A stretch of 64,000 nt of DNA from Nostocoides sp. Soil756 (GTDB lineage: Bacteria; Actinomycetota; Actinomycetes; Actinomycetales; Dermatophilaceae). A model generated the notes under the pieces. It ran no database searches. It was not told where the DNA came from and worked only from the letters and a program-made list of their open reading frames with translations. The DNA lies in assembly GCF_001428065.1 (NCBI RefSeq), contig NZ_LMSE01000003.1:153632-217631 (forward strand), read 5' to 3'. The translations under genes were made by a program, and so were the position numbers. Shown here piece by piece: positions 1 to 9,000 of the stretch (position 1 is its first letter; every line of letters begins with the position of its first letter).

Positions 1-135
1 CAGGGCGTGCAGGGCGGCGTCCTTCTCGGCCCGCGACAGCAGGGCGAGGCGGCGCGAGGCGGCGCGGGCGGCCTCGGCCAGGACCCGGACCTGCTCGACG
101 TCGGCGGGGTCGATGCCGTCGGTGCGCTCGGTCAT
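1..135 (-). CDS. proA: Glutamate-5-semialdehyde dehydrogenase, N-terminal fragment
   Basis: Only the first 45 codons lie in the window; the gene runs off the left edge. The product reduces gamma-glutamyl phosphate to glutamate-5-semialdehyde in proline synthesis. The ATG at 135 has GGGGAG upstream and a TATCCT hexamer 7 nt before it. The peptide begins MTERTDGIDPADVEQVRVLA and continues AARAASRRLALLSRAEKDAAL, which matches the N-terminal helix of ProA proteins. It lies on the same strand as obg-proB, as expected for actinobacterial obg-proB-proA order, but is separated from proB by an amidohydrolase and a divergent pdxY. The family call rests on a short fragment plus gene order. Confidence 0.8.
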   Translation of the reverse strand, partial: MTERTDGIDPADVEQVRVLAEAARAASRRLALLSRAEKDAALHAL

Positions 136-224
136 CTCCCCAGGATAGGCGGGCCGGCGACGGCGCGCGGCGGCGTTCCCGCGGGGCGGGGTGACCACGG
201 ACGGCCGGCGGCCAGGGGTCCTGC

Positions 225-482
225 GGGAAGGTCCGGATGCTCCCGATACCGAGCCACGGCCCACCTCTCGGAGCACCCAGATGTGTGCTCCGGCCCCTGA
301 GCCTCGCCCACCTCTCGGAGCACCTGAGTGTGTGCTCCGGTCCCTGAGCCTCGCCCACGTCCCGGAGCACCTGAATGTGCGCTCCGGTCCCTGAGCCTTG
401 CTCACGTCCCGGAGCGCCTGCATGGATGCTCCGAGAGTGGGGCGGGGTGGCTCACGGGTTGGAGCATCCGGACCTTCCCCCA
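225..482. repeat. 47-bp palindromic tandem array bounded by 19-bp inverted repeats
   Basis: This fills most of the 410-base gene-free stretch 136-545 between proA and pdxY. Four units start at 262, 309, 356 and 403, an exact 47-bp period; the last is truncated and degenerate. Each unit carries an inverted repeat of the form GGAGCAC..GTGCTCC followed by a spacer reading ccctgagcctcgcccac. The array is bracketed by a perfect 19-bp inverted repeat: GGGAAGGTCCGGATGCTCC at 225-243 and its reverse complement at 461-479. Similarity between the two arms continues imperfectly inward (GCCAC, then CTCGGAGCA), so the whole locus is a long quasi-palindrome. There are no unique spacers, so it is not CRISPR. 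Function is unknown. Confidence 0.9.
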
Positions 483-545
483 CCACACCCCGTCGCCCGC
501 GGGCCTGCGGGCGCCGGCCGGCCGGGCGGTGCGAGGATGGGGCGC

Positions 546-1400
546 GTGACGACGATCCTGTCCATCCAGTCCTCCGTCGCGTACGGCCACGTCGGCAACT
601 CCGCGGCGGTCTTCCCGCTCCAGCGGCTCGGCGTCGAGGTGTGGCCGGTGCACACGGTGCACTTCTCGAACCACACCGGCTACGGCGCCTGGCGCGGCCC
701 GCTGATGCCGGCCGACGACGTCCGCGAGGTCGTCACCGGCATCGAGGAGCGCGAGGCCCTGGCCGAGGTCGACGCCGTGCTCTCGGGCTACCAGGGCGGC
801 GAGCAGATCGGCGAGGTGATCCTCGACGCCGTCGCGCGCACCAAGGCCGCCAACCCGGACGCCATCTACGCCTGCGACCCCGTGATGGGCAACGCCGCCT
901 CGGGCTGCTTCGTGCACCCCGCCATCCCGGTGCTCCTGCGCGAGCGCGTGGTCCCCCAGGCCGACCTCATCACCCCCAACCAGTTCGAGCTCGGGTTCCT
1001 CACCGAGACCGAGCCGGCCGACCTCGACTCCACCCTCGCCTCGGTCGAGGCCGCCCGGGCGATGGGGCCCGGCACCGTCCTGGTCACGAGCGTGCTGCGC
1101 CCCGACCGCCCCGAGGGCACCATCGAGATGCTGGCCGTCCACGGCGACGGCGCCTGGATCGTGCAGACCCCGCAGCTGCCGATGAAGGCCAACGGCTCCG
1201 GCGACGTCACGGCCGCCCTCTTCACCGCGCACCTGCTGCAGACCGGCGACGCCGGCGTGGCCCTCGGCCGCACCGTCTCGAGCGTGTTCGACCTGCTGCA
1301 GCGCACCCTCGACTCCGGCCGGCGCGAGCTGCAGCTCGTCCAGAGCCAGGAGGAGATCGCGAACCCGCGGATGCAGTTCGAGGTCGAGCGCATCCGCTGA
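546..1400 (+). CDS. pdxY: Pyridoxal kinase PdxY
   Basis: This 284-residue ribokinase-fold enzyme phosphorylates pyridoxal in the PLP salvage pathway. The opening TILSIQSSVAYGHVGNSAA and the HFSNHTGYG, SGYQGGEQIG and CDPVMGN segments are diagnostic of PdxY/PdxK. The C-terminal NGSGDVTAALF holds the GxGD catalytic-base motif. Length is close to the roughly 287 residues of E. coli PdxY. I prefer GTG at 546 because GAGG at 533-536 is then well spaced; the in-frame ATG at 537 directly abuts that sequence. It is divergent from proA across the 47-bp palindromic array, which may hold both promoters. Confidence 0.92.
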   Translation: MTTILSIQSSVAYGHVGNSAAVFPLQRLGVEVWPVHTVHFSNHTGYGAWRGPLMPADDVREVVTGIEEREALAEVDAVLSGYQGGEQIGEVILDAVARTKAANPDAIYACDPVMGNAASGCFVHPAIPVLLRERVVPQADLITPNQFELGFLTETEPADLDSTLASVEAARAMGPGTVLVTSVLRPDRPEGTIEMLAVHGDGAWIVQTPQLPMKANGSGDVTAALFTAHLLQTGDAGVALGRTVSSVFDLLQRTLDSGRRELQLVQSQEEIANPRMQFEVERIR

Positions 1401-1461
1401 CGCGGCACACCCGGTAGCGACGGCACCCCCACCCGGGCCGCGACCGGCCGCGACCGGCGAC

Positions 1462-2454
1462 TCAGCCGCCCTCGACCAGCCGCCGCGGCGTGTGCCAGCA
1501 CACCTCGCGCAGCCAGTCGTCGTCGAGCCGGGGCTCGCGTTCGCGCAGCCGGGCCAGCGCCTCGAGCTGGTGGGCGTACGGGTACGGGATGGTCGGGAAG
1601 TCCGAGCCCAGCAGCACCTTCGGCCCGAGGTCGGCCAGGCGGGGCAGCAGCGCGTCGGGGTAGGCCCCGGCCTCGTCGATGGCCGAGAAGAAGTCGGTGA
1701 ACACCATCGTGGTGTCGAGGTGGGTGCGCTCGAACTCCTCTGCCAGCGAGAGGAACTCGCCGTACTCGGGAGCGCCCAGGTGGGCCACCACGACCGTCAG
1801 TCGCGGATGCCGCTCGAGGACCCGGCGCAGCGGCACCGGCCCGGTGAAGGCGTTGCCGACCGGCCCGGATCCGGCGTGGATGACCACCGGTGTCCCCGCG
1901 TCGGCCAGCGCGCCCCACGCCGGGTCTAGTAGCGGGTCGTCGAGGTGGAACTCCCCCACCTGCACGTGCACCTTCCAGATCTGCGCACCGGCGCTGATGA
2001 GCTCGGGCACGTACGTGGCGGCGTCGGCCTCCGGGTAGAGCGTCGCGCTCCACAGCGCCTCGGGTACCTGGGCGGCGAACTCCGCCGCCCAGCCGTTGAG
2101 GAAGGCGGCCACGCCCGGCTTGTGCGCGTAGGGCAGGGTGCCGAACCGCCGCACCCCCAGGGCCCGCAGCTGCTCGACCCGCTCCTCGTACGACCCGCGG
2201 TACCGGATGGGCCAGGCACGTCCGATCTTGGGGCCCGCCGCGTCGAAGACGCCCCACACGGCGCGCTGGATGGACGGCGGCAGGAAGTGCACGTGCAGGT
2301 CGTAGAGGCCCGGCAGCCCCAGCCCCTGCCAGAAGGCCGGCACGTCGGCGTCGGTCCAGCCGGGGCGCGCCGCGGCGTCCGGCCCGGGCTCCGCGCCCCA
2401 GGCCGCGCCCGTTCCCCGGGCCGCGCCCGTTCCCGCATCGGTCCCCGCGCTCAT
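1462..2454 (-). CDS. Amidohydrolase family 2 (COG2159-like)
   Basis: A 330-residue TIM-barrel metal-dependent hydrolase. YDLHVHF (His54, His56) gives the first metal-binding HxH pair. VVIHAGSGP and VVAHLGAPEY carry later barrel histidines, and LGSDFPTIPY carries the late aspartate. The first 30 residues are a Gly/Ala-rich low-complexity leader encoded by a short imperfect DNA repeat. ATG at 2454 is chosen, 10 bp after the proB stop; the longer reading from 2487 would overlap proB. Co-transcription with proB is likely, but nothing links it to proline. The substrate is unknown; decarboxylation or hydrolysis are both possible in this family. Confidence 0.8.
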   Translation of the reverse strand: MSAGTDAGTGAARGTGAAWGAEPGPDAAARPGWTDADVPAFWQGLGLPGLYDLHVHFLPPSIQRAVWGVFDAAGPKIGRAWPIRYRGSYEERVEQLRALGVRRFGTLPYAHKPGVAAFLNGWAAEFAAQVPEALWSATLYPEADAATYVPELISAGAQIWKVHVQVGEFHLDDPLLDPAWGALADAGTPVVIHAGSGPVGNAFTGPVPLRRVLERHPRLTVVVAHLGAPEYGEFLSLAEEFERTHLDTTMVFTDFFSAIDEAGAYPDALLPRLADLGPKVLLGSDFPTIPYPYAHQLEALARLREREPRLDDDWLREVCWHTPRRLVEGG

Positions 2455-2464
2455 CGCACGCGCC

Positions 2465-3601
2465 TCAGAGCACCACGAGGTCGTCACGGTGCACGACCTC
2501 GCGCTGGTAGGCCGGCCCCAGCTCGCGGGCCAGGTCGCGGGTCGTGCGCCCCAGCAGCCGGGGCAGCTCGCCCGAGGCGTAGGTGACCAGCCCGCGGGCG
2601 ATCACGGTGCCGTCGGCCGCGCACAGGTCGACCGGGTCGCCGGCCGCGAACGAGCCGGTGACGGCGGTGATGCCCGCGGGCAGCAGCGAGGTACGCCGCT
2701 GGGTGAGCGCGGCGACGGCCCCGTCGTCGAGCACCAGCGTGCCGCGGGCGGTCGTGGCGTGGGCCAGCCAGCGCTTGCGGGAGGCCCGCGTGGCGGCCGC
2801 CGGCGCGAACACGGTGCCGACGTCGGCCCCGGCCAGCGCCGCCTCGACGTCCGCCAGGCGGGTCAGCAGGGTCGGGATGCCGGCCGCGCCCGCGATCCCG
2901 GCCGCCTCGACCTTGGTCACCATCCCCCCGCTGCCCACGGCCGAGCCCGTCCCCCCGATGGTCACGGCCTCGAGGTCACGGGTGGTCGCCACGAAGGGCA
3001 CCCGGCGCGACCCGGCGCGCGACGGCGGCCCGTCGTACAGGGCGTCGACGTCGGTGAGCAGCAGCAACCCGTCGGCCCCGACCAGGTCGGCCACCAGGGC
3101 CGCCAGCCGGTCGTTGTCGCCGAAGCGGATCTCGTGGGTGGCCACGGTGTCGTTCTCGTTGACGATGGGCACCACGCCGAGCTCGAGCAGCCGCTCGAGG
3201 GTGCGCCGCGCGTTGGTGTAGTGCGCACGGCGGGTGGTGTCGTCGGCGGTCAGCAGCACCTGGCCCACGGTGAGGCCGTGGCGCGCGAACGCCGCCTGGT
3301 ACGCCGCCACCAGCGCGCCCTGCCCCACGCTGGCCGCGGCCTGCTGGGTGGCGAGGTCGGTGGGGCGCCGATCGAGCCCCAGCGGCCCGAGGCCGGCCGC
3401 GATGGCCCCCGACGAGACCAGGACGACCTGGGCGCCGTCGGCCCGGCGCGCGGCCAGGACCTCGACCAGCGCGGTGAGCGCCCCGAGGTCGAGGTGGCCG
3501 CCCTGCCCGCTGGTCAGGGACGACGAGCCGACCTTGACGACCAGCCGACGCGCCCGGCCCACGTCGGCGCGCAGGCCGACAGCAGTGGCAGCGGAAGCCA
3601 C
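2465..3601 (-). CDS. proB: Glutamate 5-kinase
   Basis: This 378-residue enzyme phosphorylates glutamate, the first step of proline synthesis. An amino-acid kinase domain opens with RLVVKVGSSSL (Lys23), followed by VLVSSGAIAAG and the glutamate-binding VPIVNENDTVA. A C-terminal PUA domain follows (ITAVTGSFAAGDPVDL to the end). The GTG at 3601 starts 5 bp after the obg stop, which supports co-translation with obg. The upstream in-frame extension overlaps obg and is not coding. PUA-containing ProB is usually feedback-inhibited by proline; that is family knowledge, not visible here. Confidence 0.96.
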   Translation of the reverse strand: MASAATAVGLRADVGRARRLVVKVGSSSLTSGQGGHLDLGALTALVEVLAARRADGAQVVLVSSGAIAAGLGPLGLDRRPTDLATQQAAASVGQGALVAAYQAAFARHGLTVGQVLLTADDTTRRAHYTNARRTLERLLELGVVPIVNENDTVATHEIRFGDNDRLAALVADLVGADGLLLLTDVDALYDGPPSRAGSRRVPFVATTRDLEAVTIGGTGSAVGSGGMVTKVEAAGIAGAAGIPTLLTRLADVEAALAGADVGTVFAPAAATRASRKRWLAHATTARGTLVLDDGAVAALTQRRTSLLPAGITAVTGSFAAGDPVDLCAADGTVIARGLVTYASGELPRLLGRTTRDLARELGPAYQREVVHRDDLVVL

Positions 3602-3606
3602 GGGCC

Positions 3607-5184
3607 TCAGCCCTCGTCGTCCGCGCCGGCCGACCCGGCCGCACCAGCCGCACCGGCCGTCTCGCCGGGCTCGCGCACGTCGGCCCAGCGGCCGGCCCGG
3701 CGCTCGGCGGCCAGCTCGTCCCGCGCCACCGTCTGGGCGTCCTTGCGCGCGTGGAACTCCTCGCGCTTCTCGGCCCGGCTCTTGCGCCCGGAGTCCTCGA
3801 GGCGCATGTCGGTGCCGCGCGGGCCGCCGAGCAGCTCGGCGCCGGCCGACATCGTGGGCTCCCAGTCGAAGACGACCGCGTTGTCCTCGGGCCCGATGAG
3901 CACGGTCGAACCGGCCACCGCCCCGGCCTTGAGGAGGGCGTCCTCGACGCCGAGGCGGCCCAGGCGGTCGGCGAGGTAGCCGACGGCCTCGTCGTTGCTG
4001 AAGTCGGTCTGGCGGATCCACCGGGTGGGCCGCTCGCCGAGGACGCGGAAGACCTCGCCGTCGGGCGTCGACTCACGCCGCACGTGGAAGCCGCTGTCGT
4101 CCACGGCCCGCGGCCGGACGACGACCCGGGGCCGCTCGACGACGCGGGCCTCGATCTCGGCGCGCGCCTGCGTGACGTGTCGCGCCAGGGCGAAGGTGAG
4201 CTCCTTGAGGCCGATGTGCGCCACCGCCGAGACGATGTGCACCTCGAGCCCGCGCTCCTCGAGCATCGGTCGCACCATCTCGGCCAGGTCGCGGGCCTCG
4301 GGCACGTCGGCCTTGTTGAGCACGACGATCCGGGTGCGCTCGGACAGCGGCTCACCGCCGAGGCTGTCGTCGGTGACGTACGCCGACAGCTCGGCCTCGA
4401 TGACGTCGAGGTCGGTCAGCGGGTCGCGGCCCGGCTCGAGGGTGGCGCAGTCGACGACGTGCGCCAGCACCGAGCAGCGCTCGACGTGGCGCAGGAACTC
4501 CAGGCCCAGGCCCTTGCCCTCGCTCGCGCCCGGGATGAGCCCGGGGACGTCGGCGATGGTGAAGCGGCCGCTGCCGGCGGTGACCACCCCGAGGTTGGGG
4601 ACCAGCGTCGTGAACGGGTAGTCGGCGATCTTCGGCTTGGCGGCCGAGAGCACCGAGACCAGCGAGGACTTGCCGGCCGACGGGAACCCGATGAGCGCGA
4701 CGTCGGCGAGCGACTTGAGCTCGAGGACGACGTCGAGGGCCTCCCCCGGCTCCCCCAGCAGCGCGAACCCCGGCGCCTTGCGGCGCGGGCTGGCCAGCGC
4801 CTTGTTGCCGAGGCCACCACGACCGCCCTGCGCCAGGGTGAAGCGGGTGTCGTGCCCGACCAGGTCGGCCAGCACCTCGCCGCTCGCGTCCTTGACGACG
4901 GTCCCCTCGGGGACCGAGAGCACCAGGTCGGCGCCGTCGGCGCCGTTTCGCTCGTCGCCCGCGCCGGGGCGGCCGTTCTCGGCCCGCCGGTGCGGGGTGT
5001 GGTGGTAGTCGAGCAGCGTCGTGGCCTGCGGGTCGACGGCCAGGACGACCGAGCCGCCCCGCCCGCCGTTGCCCCCGTCGGGGCCGCCGAGCGGCTTGAA
5101 CTTCTCGCGCTTGACCGACGCGACCCCGTGCCCGCCGTTGCCGGCGGAGACGTGGAGGACGACGCGGTCGACGAAGGTCGCCAT
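3607..5184 (-). CDS. obg: Obg family GTPase (CgtA)
   Basis: A 525-residue ribosome-associated GTPase acting in 50S assembly and the stringent response. The glycine-rich Obg fold spans about residues 1-160 ([10 protein letters not shown]). The G domain has G1 GFPSAGKS at 166-173, G3 DVPG at 212-215, G4 NKAD at 290-293 and G5 SAVAHIG near 319. A C-terminal OCT domain and a charged tail with an Ala/Gly run follow. ATG at 5184 gives the canonical [10 protein letters not shown] start; an upstream extension covers the intergenic hairpin. It follows rplU-rpmA and precedes proB, the normal actinobacterial order. Confidence 0.97.
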   Translation of the reverse strand: MATFVDRVVLHVSAGNGGHGVASVKREKFKPLGGPDGGNGGRGGSVVLAVDPQATTLLDYHHTPHRRAENGRPGAGDERNGADGADLVLSVPEGTVVKDASGEVLADLVGHDTRFTLAQGGRGGLGNKALASPRRKAPGFALLGEPGEALDVVLELKSLADVALIGFPSAGKSSLVSVLSAAKPKIADYPFTTLVPNLGVVTAGSGRFTIADVPGLIPGASEGKGLGLEFLRHVERCSVLAHVVDCATLEPGRDPLTDLDVIEAELSAYVTDDSLGGEPLSERTRIVVLNKADVPEARDLAEMVRPMLEERGLEVHIVSAVAHIGLKELTFALARHVTQARAEIEARVVERPRVVVRPRAVDDSGFHVRRESTPDGEVFRVLGERPTRWIRQTDFSNDEAVGYLADRLGRLGVEDALLKAGAVAGSTVLIGPEDNAVVFDWEPTMSAGAELLGGPRGTDMRLEDSGRKSRAEKREEFHARKDAQTVARDELAAERRAGRWADVREPGETAGAAGAAGSAGADDEG

Positions 5185-5212
5185 CGGTACTGCTCCTGAC
5201 TGCTGGGGATGC

Positions 5213-5247
5213 GTGAGGGGCGGGCCGAATCGCGGCCCGCCCCTCAC
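5213..5247 (-). terminator. Perfect 14-bp stem between rpmA and obg
   Basis: GTGAGGGGCGGGCC (5213-5226) and its exact reverse complement (5234-5247) flank a 7-nt loop. It lies downstream of rpmA and 28 bp before obg. There is no U-tract, as is usual in high-GC genomes. It may terminate or attenuate ribosomal-protein transcription before obg. Confidence 0.75.
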
Positions 5248-5262
5248 GACGTGGTGCGTGGT

Positions 5263-5279
5263 GCCGGGCGAGGCCCGGC
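5263..5279 (-). terminator. Second hairpin immediately after rpmA
   Basis: GCCGGGC, a 3-nt loop and GCCCGGC form a perfect 7-bp stem 6 nt past the rpmA stop, upstream of the larger hairpin at 5213-5247. The tandem arrangement suggests partial termination or 3'-end protection of the rplU-rpmA message. Confidence 0.55.
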
Positions 5280-5285
5280 GTCGCG

Positions 5286-5552
5286 TCAGCGCGCGGCGGT
5301 CTCCACCGGCGTGATGTTGACGGTCTTGCGGCCGCGCTTGGCGCCGAAGGTCACCGCGCCCGCGACGAGCGCGAACAGGGTGTCGTCGCCGCCGCGGCCG
5401 ACGCCGTCACCGGGGTGGAAGTGCGTGCCGCGCTGGCGGACGATGATCTCGCCGGCCTTGACGACCTGGCCGCCGTAGCGCTTGACGCCGAGGTACTGGG
5501 CGTTGCTGTCACGACCGTTGCGGGTCGAGGACGCACCCTTCTTGTGTGCCAT
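5286..5552 (-). CDS. rpmA: 50S ribosomal protein L27
   Basis: An 88-residue ribosomal protein near the peptidyl-transferase centre. The start [17 protein letters not shown] and the core [20 protein letters not shown] are characteristic of L27. The N-terminus lacks the cleavable extension seen in Firmicutes L27. It sits 38 bp downstream of rplU and is followed by two hairpins before obg. Confidence 0.98.
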   Translation of the reverse strand: MAHKKGASSTRNGRDSNAQYLGVKRYGGQVVKAGEIIVRQRGTHFHPGDGVGRGGDDTLFALVAGAVTFGAKRGRKTVNITPVETAAR

Positions 5553-5590
5553 GTCTGTTCAGTCCTGTCCGTGAGGTCCGAGCGCGGGGC

Positions 5591-5899
5591 TCAGGCGTCG
5601 ATCGCCGTGATCTTGACCTGGGTGAGCGGCTGGCGGTGGCCCTGCCGCTTGCGGTACCCCGTCTTGTTCTTGTACTTCAGGATCGTGATCTTCGGGCCCT
5701 TGGCGGCCTTGACCACCTCGGCCGTGACCTTGACCTTCGCCAGCTTGGAGGCATCGCTCGTGACCGTCCCACCGTCGACGACGAGCAGCGGCTGCAGCTG
5801 GATCTCGTCGCCGGCGACACCGGAGGTCTTGTCGATGAGCAGGACGTCGCCGACGGAGACCTTCTCCTGGCGACCACCTGCGCGCACAATCGCGTACAC
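5591..5899 (-). CDS. rplU: 50S ribosomal protein L21
   Basis: A 102-residue 23S-binding protein. It begins [18 protein letters not shown] and ends with the conserved [15 protein letters not shown] region. GTG at 5899 is chosen because AGGAAG lies 11 nt upstream and the resulting length is typical; the GTG at 5911 would leave no room for a ribosome-binding site. It is the first gene of the rplU-rpmA-(obg) unit. Confidence 0.97.
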   Translation of the reverse strand: MYAIVRAGGRQEKVSVGDVLLIDKTSGVAGDEIQLQPLLVVDGGTVTSDASKLAKVKVTAEVVKAAKGPKITILKYKNKTGYRKRQGHRQPLTQVKITAIDA

Positions 5900-6010
5900 G
5901 TTCGATCTCACTTCCTGTTCGGGCGCGCTCTCTGAGACCGGCCGGTCGCTACCCCGTGGACGACACGGGACACCGACGCGGTGGGCGCACCGACCTCCCA
6001 GAGTACCGGC

Positions 6011-6051
6011 GGGCGGGGCGACGCTCCAAATCTCGTGAGCGCCGCCCGCCC
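6011..6051 (-). terminator. Probable rne terminator
   Basis: A long GC-rich inverted repeat (arms about 6011-6026 and 6037-6051, one mismatch and one bulge, 10-nt loop) begins 5 bp after the rne stop. It separates rne from the rplU promoter region. Confidence 0.6.
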
Positions 6052-6055
6052 GGGG

Positions 6056-9000
6056 TCAGCTCTCGGGGGTGCTGGGCGTGTCGTCGGAGGCACCCGCGGT
6101 CTCGACGGGCGGCGGCGGTCCGGCGGGGGCGACGACCCGACCGCGCTTGCGGCGCGGACGCCCCGTGGCGACCGGGGCGGCCTCCTGGACGCGCGCCGGC
6201 TCGGGGGCCGGCGCTGCCACGGGGGCCGGCTCGGGAGCGGGCTCAGGGGCCGGCGCGGACGCACCGGTGGACCCGGTGTCGGCCGTGGGCTCGGCAGCCG
6301 GAGCGGCCGGAGCGGGCGCCGTGGCCCGGCCTTGCGCCTGGACGACGGCCTCGACCTCAGCGGCCACGTCGGCCGCCAGCTGCTCGGCGGCCTCGGAGAC
6401 CTCACCGTGCTCACCATGCTCGGCGTGCTTGAGCGCGGCCGCGTGGGCGGCGGCGGCGATCTGGGCCGCGGTGGGGCCGTTCTGCTTGCGGTCATCGGCC
6501 GCCGCACCACCGTTCTGCCCGCCACCGGTGCCGGAGCCCTGGCCGCCGGCCGGGCTGTTGGCCGGGCTGTTGGCCGAGCCGCCGTTGCCCTGGCTCCCAC
6601 CGTTACCGCCGCGACCCCCGGAGCCACCGCGGCCGCCCCGGCCGGAGCGCGAGGAACCCTGCCCCTCGGAGGCGCCGTGGCCGCGCTCGATCGGGTCGGT
6701 GTGCACGACGATGCCCCGGCCGGCGCAGTGCTCGCAGGGCTCGGAGAAGACCTCGATGAGGCCGGACCCCACGCGCTTGCGGGTCATCTGGACCAGGCCC
6801 AGCGAGGTGACCTCGGCGACCTGGTGCTTGGTGCGGTCTCGCCCGAGGCACTCGAGCAGGCGGCGCACCACGAGGTCGCGGTTGGCCTCCAGGACCATGT
6901 CGATGAAGTCGATGACGATGATGCCGCCGATGTCGCGCAGGCGGAGCTGGCGGACGATCTCCTCGGCGGCCTCGAGGTTGTTCTTGGTCACCGTCTCCTC
7001 GAGGTTGCCTCCGGAGCCGACGAACTTGCCGGTGTTGACGTCGACGACCGTCATCGCCTCGGTGCGGTCGATGACCAGCGAGCCACCCGAGGGCAGCCAC
7101 ACCTTGCGGTCCATCGCCTTGGCGATCTGCTCGTCGATGCGGTGGGCCGCGAAGACGTCGTCCTCGGAGGTCCAGCGGCTGACCCGCTGCGCCAGGTCGG
7201 GCGCGACGTCCTCGACGTACTCGCTGACCTCGCTCCAGGCCTTCTCGCCGGACACCACGAGCGAGGCGAAGTCCTCGGTGAAGACGTCGCGGATGACGCG
7301 GATGGTCAGGTCGGGCTCGCCGTGCAGCAGGGTCGGGGCCCCGCCGCCGGACTTCTTGGCCTTGGCCGACTCGGCCTTGCTCTGGATGCGCTCCCACTGC
7401 TTGGTGAGGCGCTCGACGTCGGCGGTCAGCTCGGCCTCGGAGGCGCCCTCGGCGGCGGTGCGCACGATGACGCCGGCGCCGTCGGGCACGACCTGCTTGA
7501 GGATGGCCTTGAGGCGGGCCCGCTCGGTGTCGGGCAGCTTGCGCGAGATGCCGGTCATCGAGCCCTCGGGCACGAAGACGACGTAGCGGCCCGGCAGGCT
7601 GATCTGCGAGGTCAGGCGGGCGCCCTTGTGGCCGATGGGGTCCTTGGTGACCTGCACGAGGACGGTGTCGCCGGAGGACAGGGCGTTCTCGATGCGCTTG
7701 GCCTGGCCGCCCTCGAGCCCGGCGGCGTCCCAGTTGACCTCGCCGGCGTACAGGACGGCGTTGCGCCCCTTGCCGATGTCGACGAACGCGGCCTCCATCG
7801 AGGGCAGCACGTTCTGGACGCGGCCGAGGTAGACGTTGCCCGCCATCGAGGCGGTGGTCTCGCGCGAGACGTAGTGCTCGACGAGCACGCCGTCCTCGAG
7901 GACGCCGATCTGGGTGCGGCCGTCGCGACCGCGCACGATCATCGAGCGCTCGACGCTCTCGCGACGGGCCAGGAACTCGGCCTCGGTGATGATGGTGCGG
8001 CGCCGGCCGGCCTCGCGGCCCTCGCGGCGGCGCTGCTTCTTGGCCTCGAGCCGGGTCGAGCCCTTGACGGCGGTCGGCTCGTCGCGCTCGCTGCGCGGCT
8101 CGCGGACCCGGGTGACGGTGCCGGGCGGGTCGTCGGAGTCGCCCCCAGCAGAACCACGGCGACGGCGGCGGCGCCGACGGCTGGAGGTGGACTCGTCGTC
8201 GACGTCGTCGGAGCCGTCGTCCTGGCCCTTGGGGCCGGACCCCCCACGGCCACGGCCCTCACCCGCGGTGTCGTCGGAGCGGGTGTCGCCCTCGTCCGAC
8301 CCCTCCCCCTTGCCGCGGCCCCGACGGCCCCGGCCACCGCGGCGACGGCGGCGCGAGCCGGAGTCGTCGGCATCGCCGGAGTCGTCGCGCTCGCCGGAGT
8401 CGTCGCGCTCGCCGCGCTCCGTGGTGTCGGCCTCGTCGTCGGCGGCCCGGTCGGCCCGCTCGGCTCGCGTGGCCCGCGTGGCCCGCGTCGCTCGTGGGGC
8501 AGGCGCGGCCGGGGTCTCGGCCTCGTCGGCGGCCTCCGGGACGGCAGGGGTCTCGGCGGGCTTGTCGACCGGCGCCTGCACCGGTGAGGTGGCACGCCGG
8601 CGGCGCGGCACCACGGTGGTCTCGGGAGCCTGGAACAGCAGTCCGAAGCCGGGGGCCGGGGCCGGCGGCGTGCCGTCGGTGGCGGTGCCCTCGGCGGCAT
8701 CGGTGGTGGCGTCCTCGGTGTCCTCCTCGTCGCCCAGCGACGCGGGCTCGACCGTGGAGGGGGCAGACGACTCCGGGGCAGGCTCGGCCACGGCCGCCTT
8801 GGCGCGGCGGCTGCCGCGCTTGCGCGGCGCGACCGGCAGGTCCTCGCTCTCCGGCGACTCGGGGTCGGCCGGCGGCGTGGGCGCGGGGGCGTCGACGGGC
8901 AGCGGCTCGGCCGTCGCCTTGCTCTTGCCGGGTGCCTTCTTGGCGGCCTTGCGGGTGGCCTTCTTGGCCGGCTTCTCGGGCGTGGCGCCCGCCGCCGGCT

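Noticed and set aside
262-445. CRISPR-like array
   Set aside because: The repeats are contiguous 47-bp units with no unique spacers, each internally palindromic, and no cas genes are present.
5981-8587. 868-codon plus-strand open frame opposite rne
   Set aside because: It is antisense to a clear RNase E/G gene. Long shadow frames are expected at this GC content, and no homologous domain is visible.
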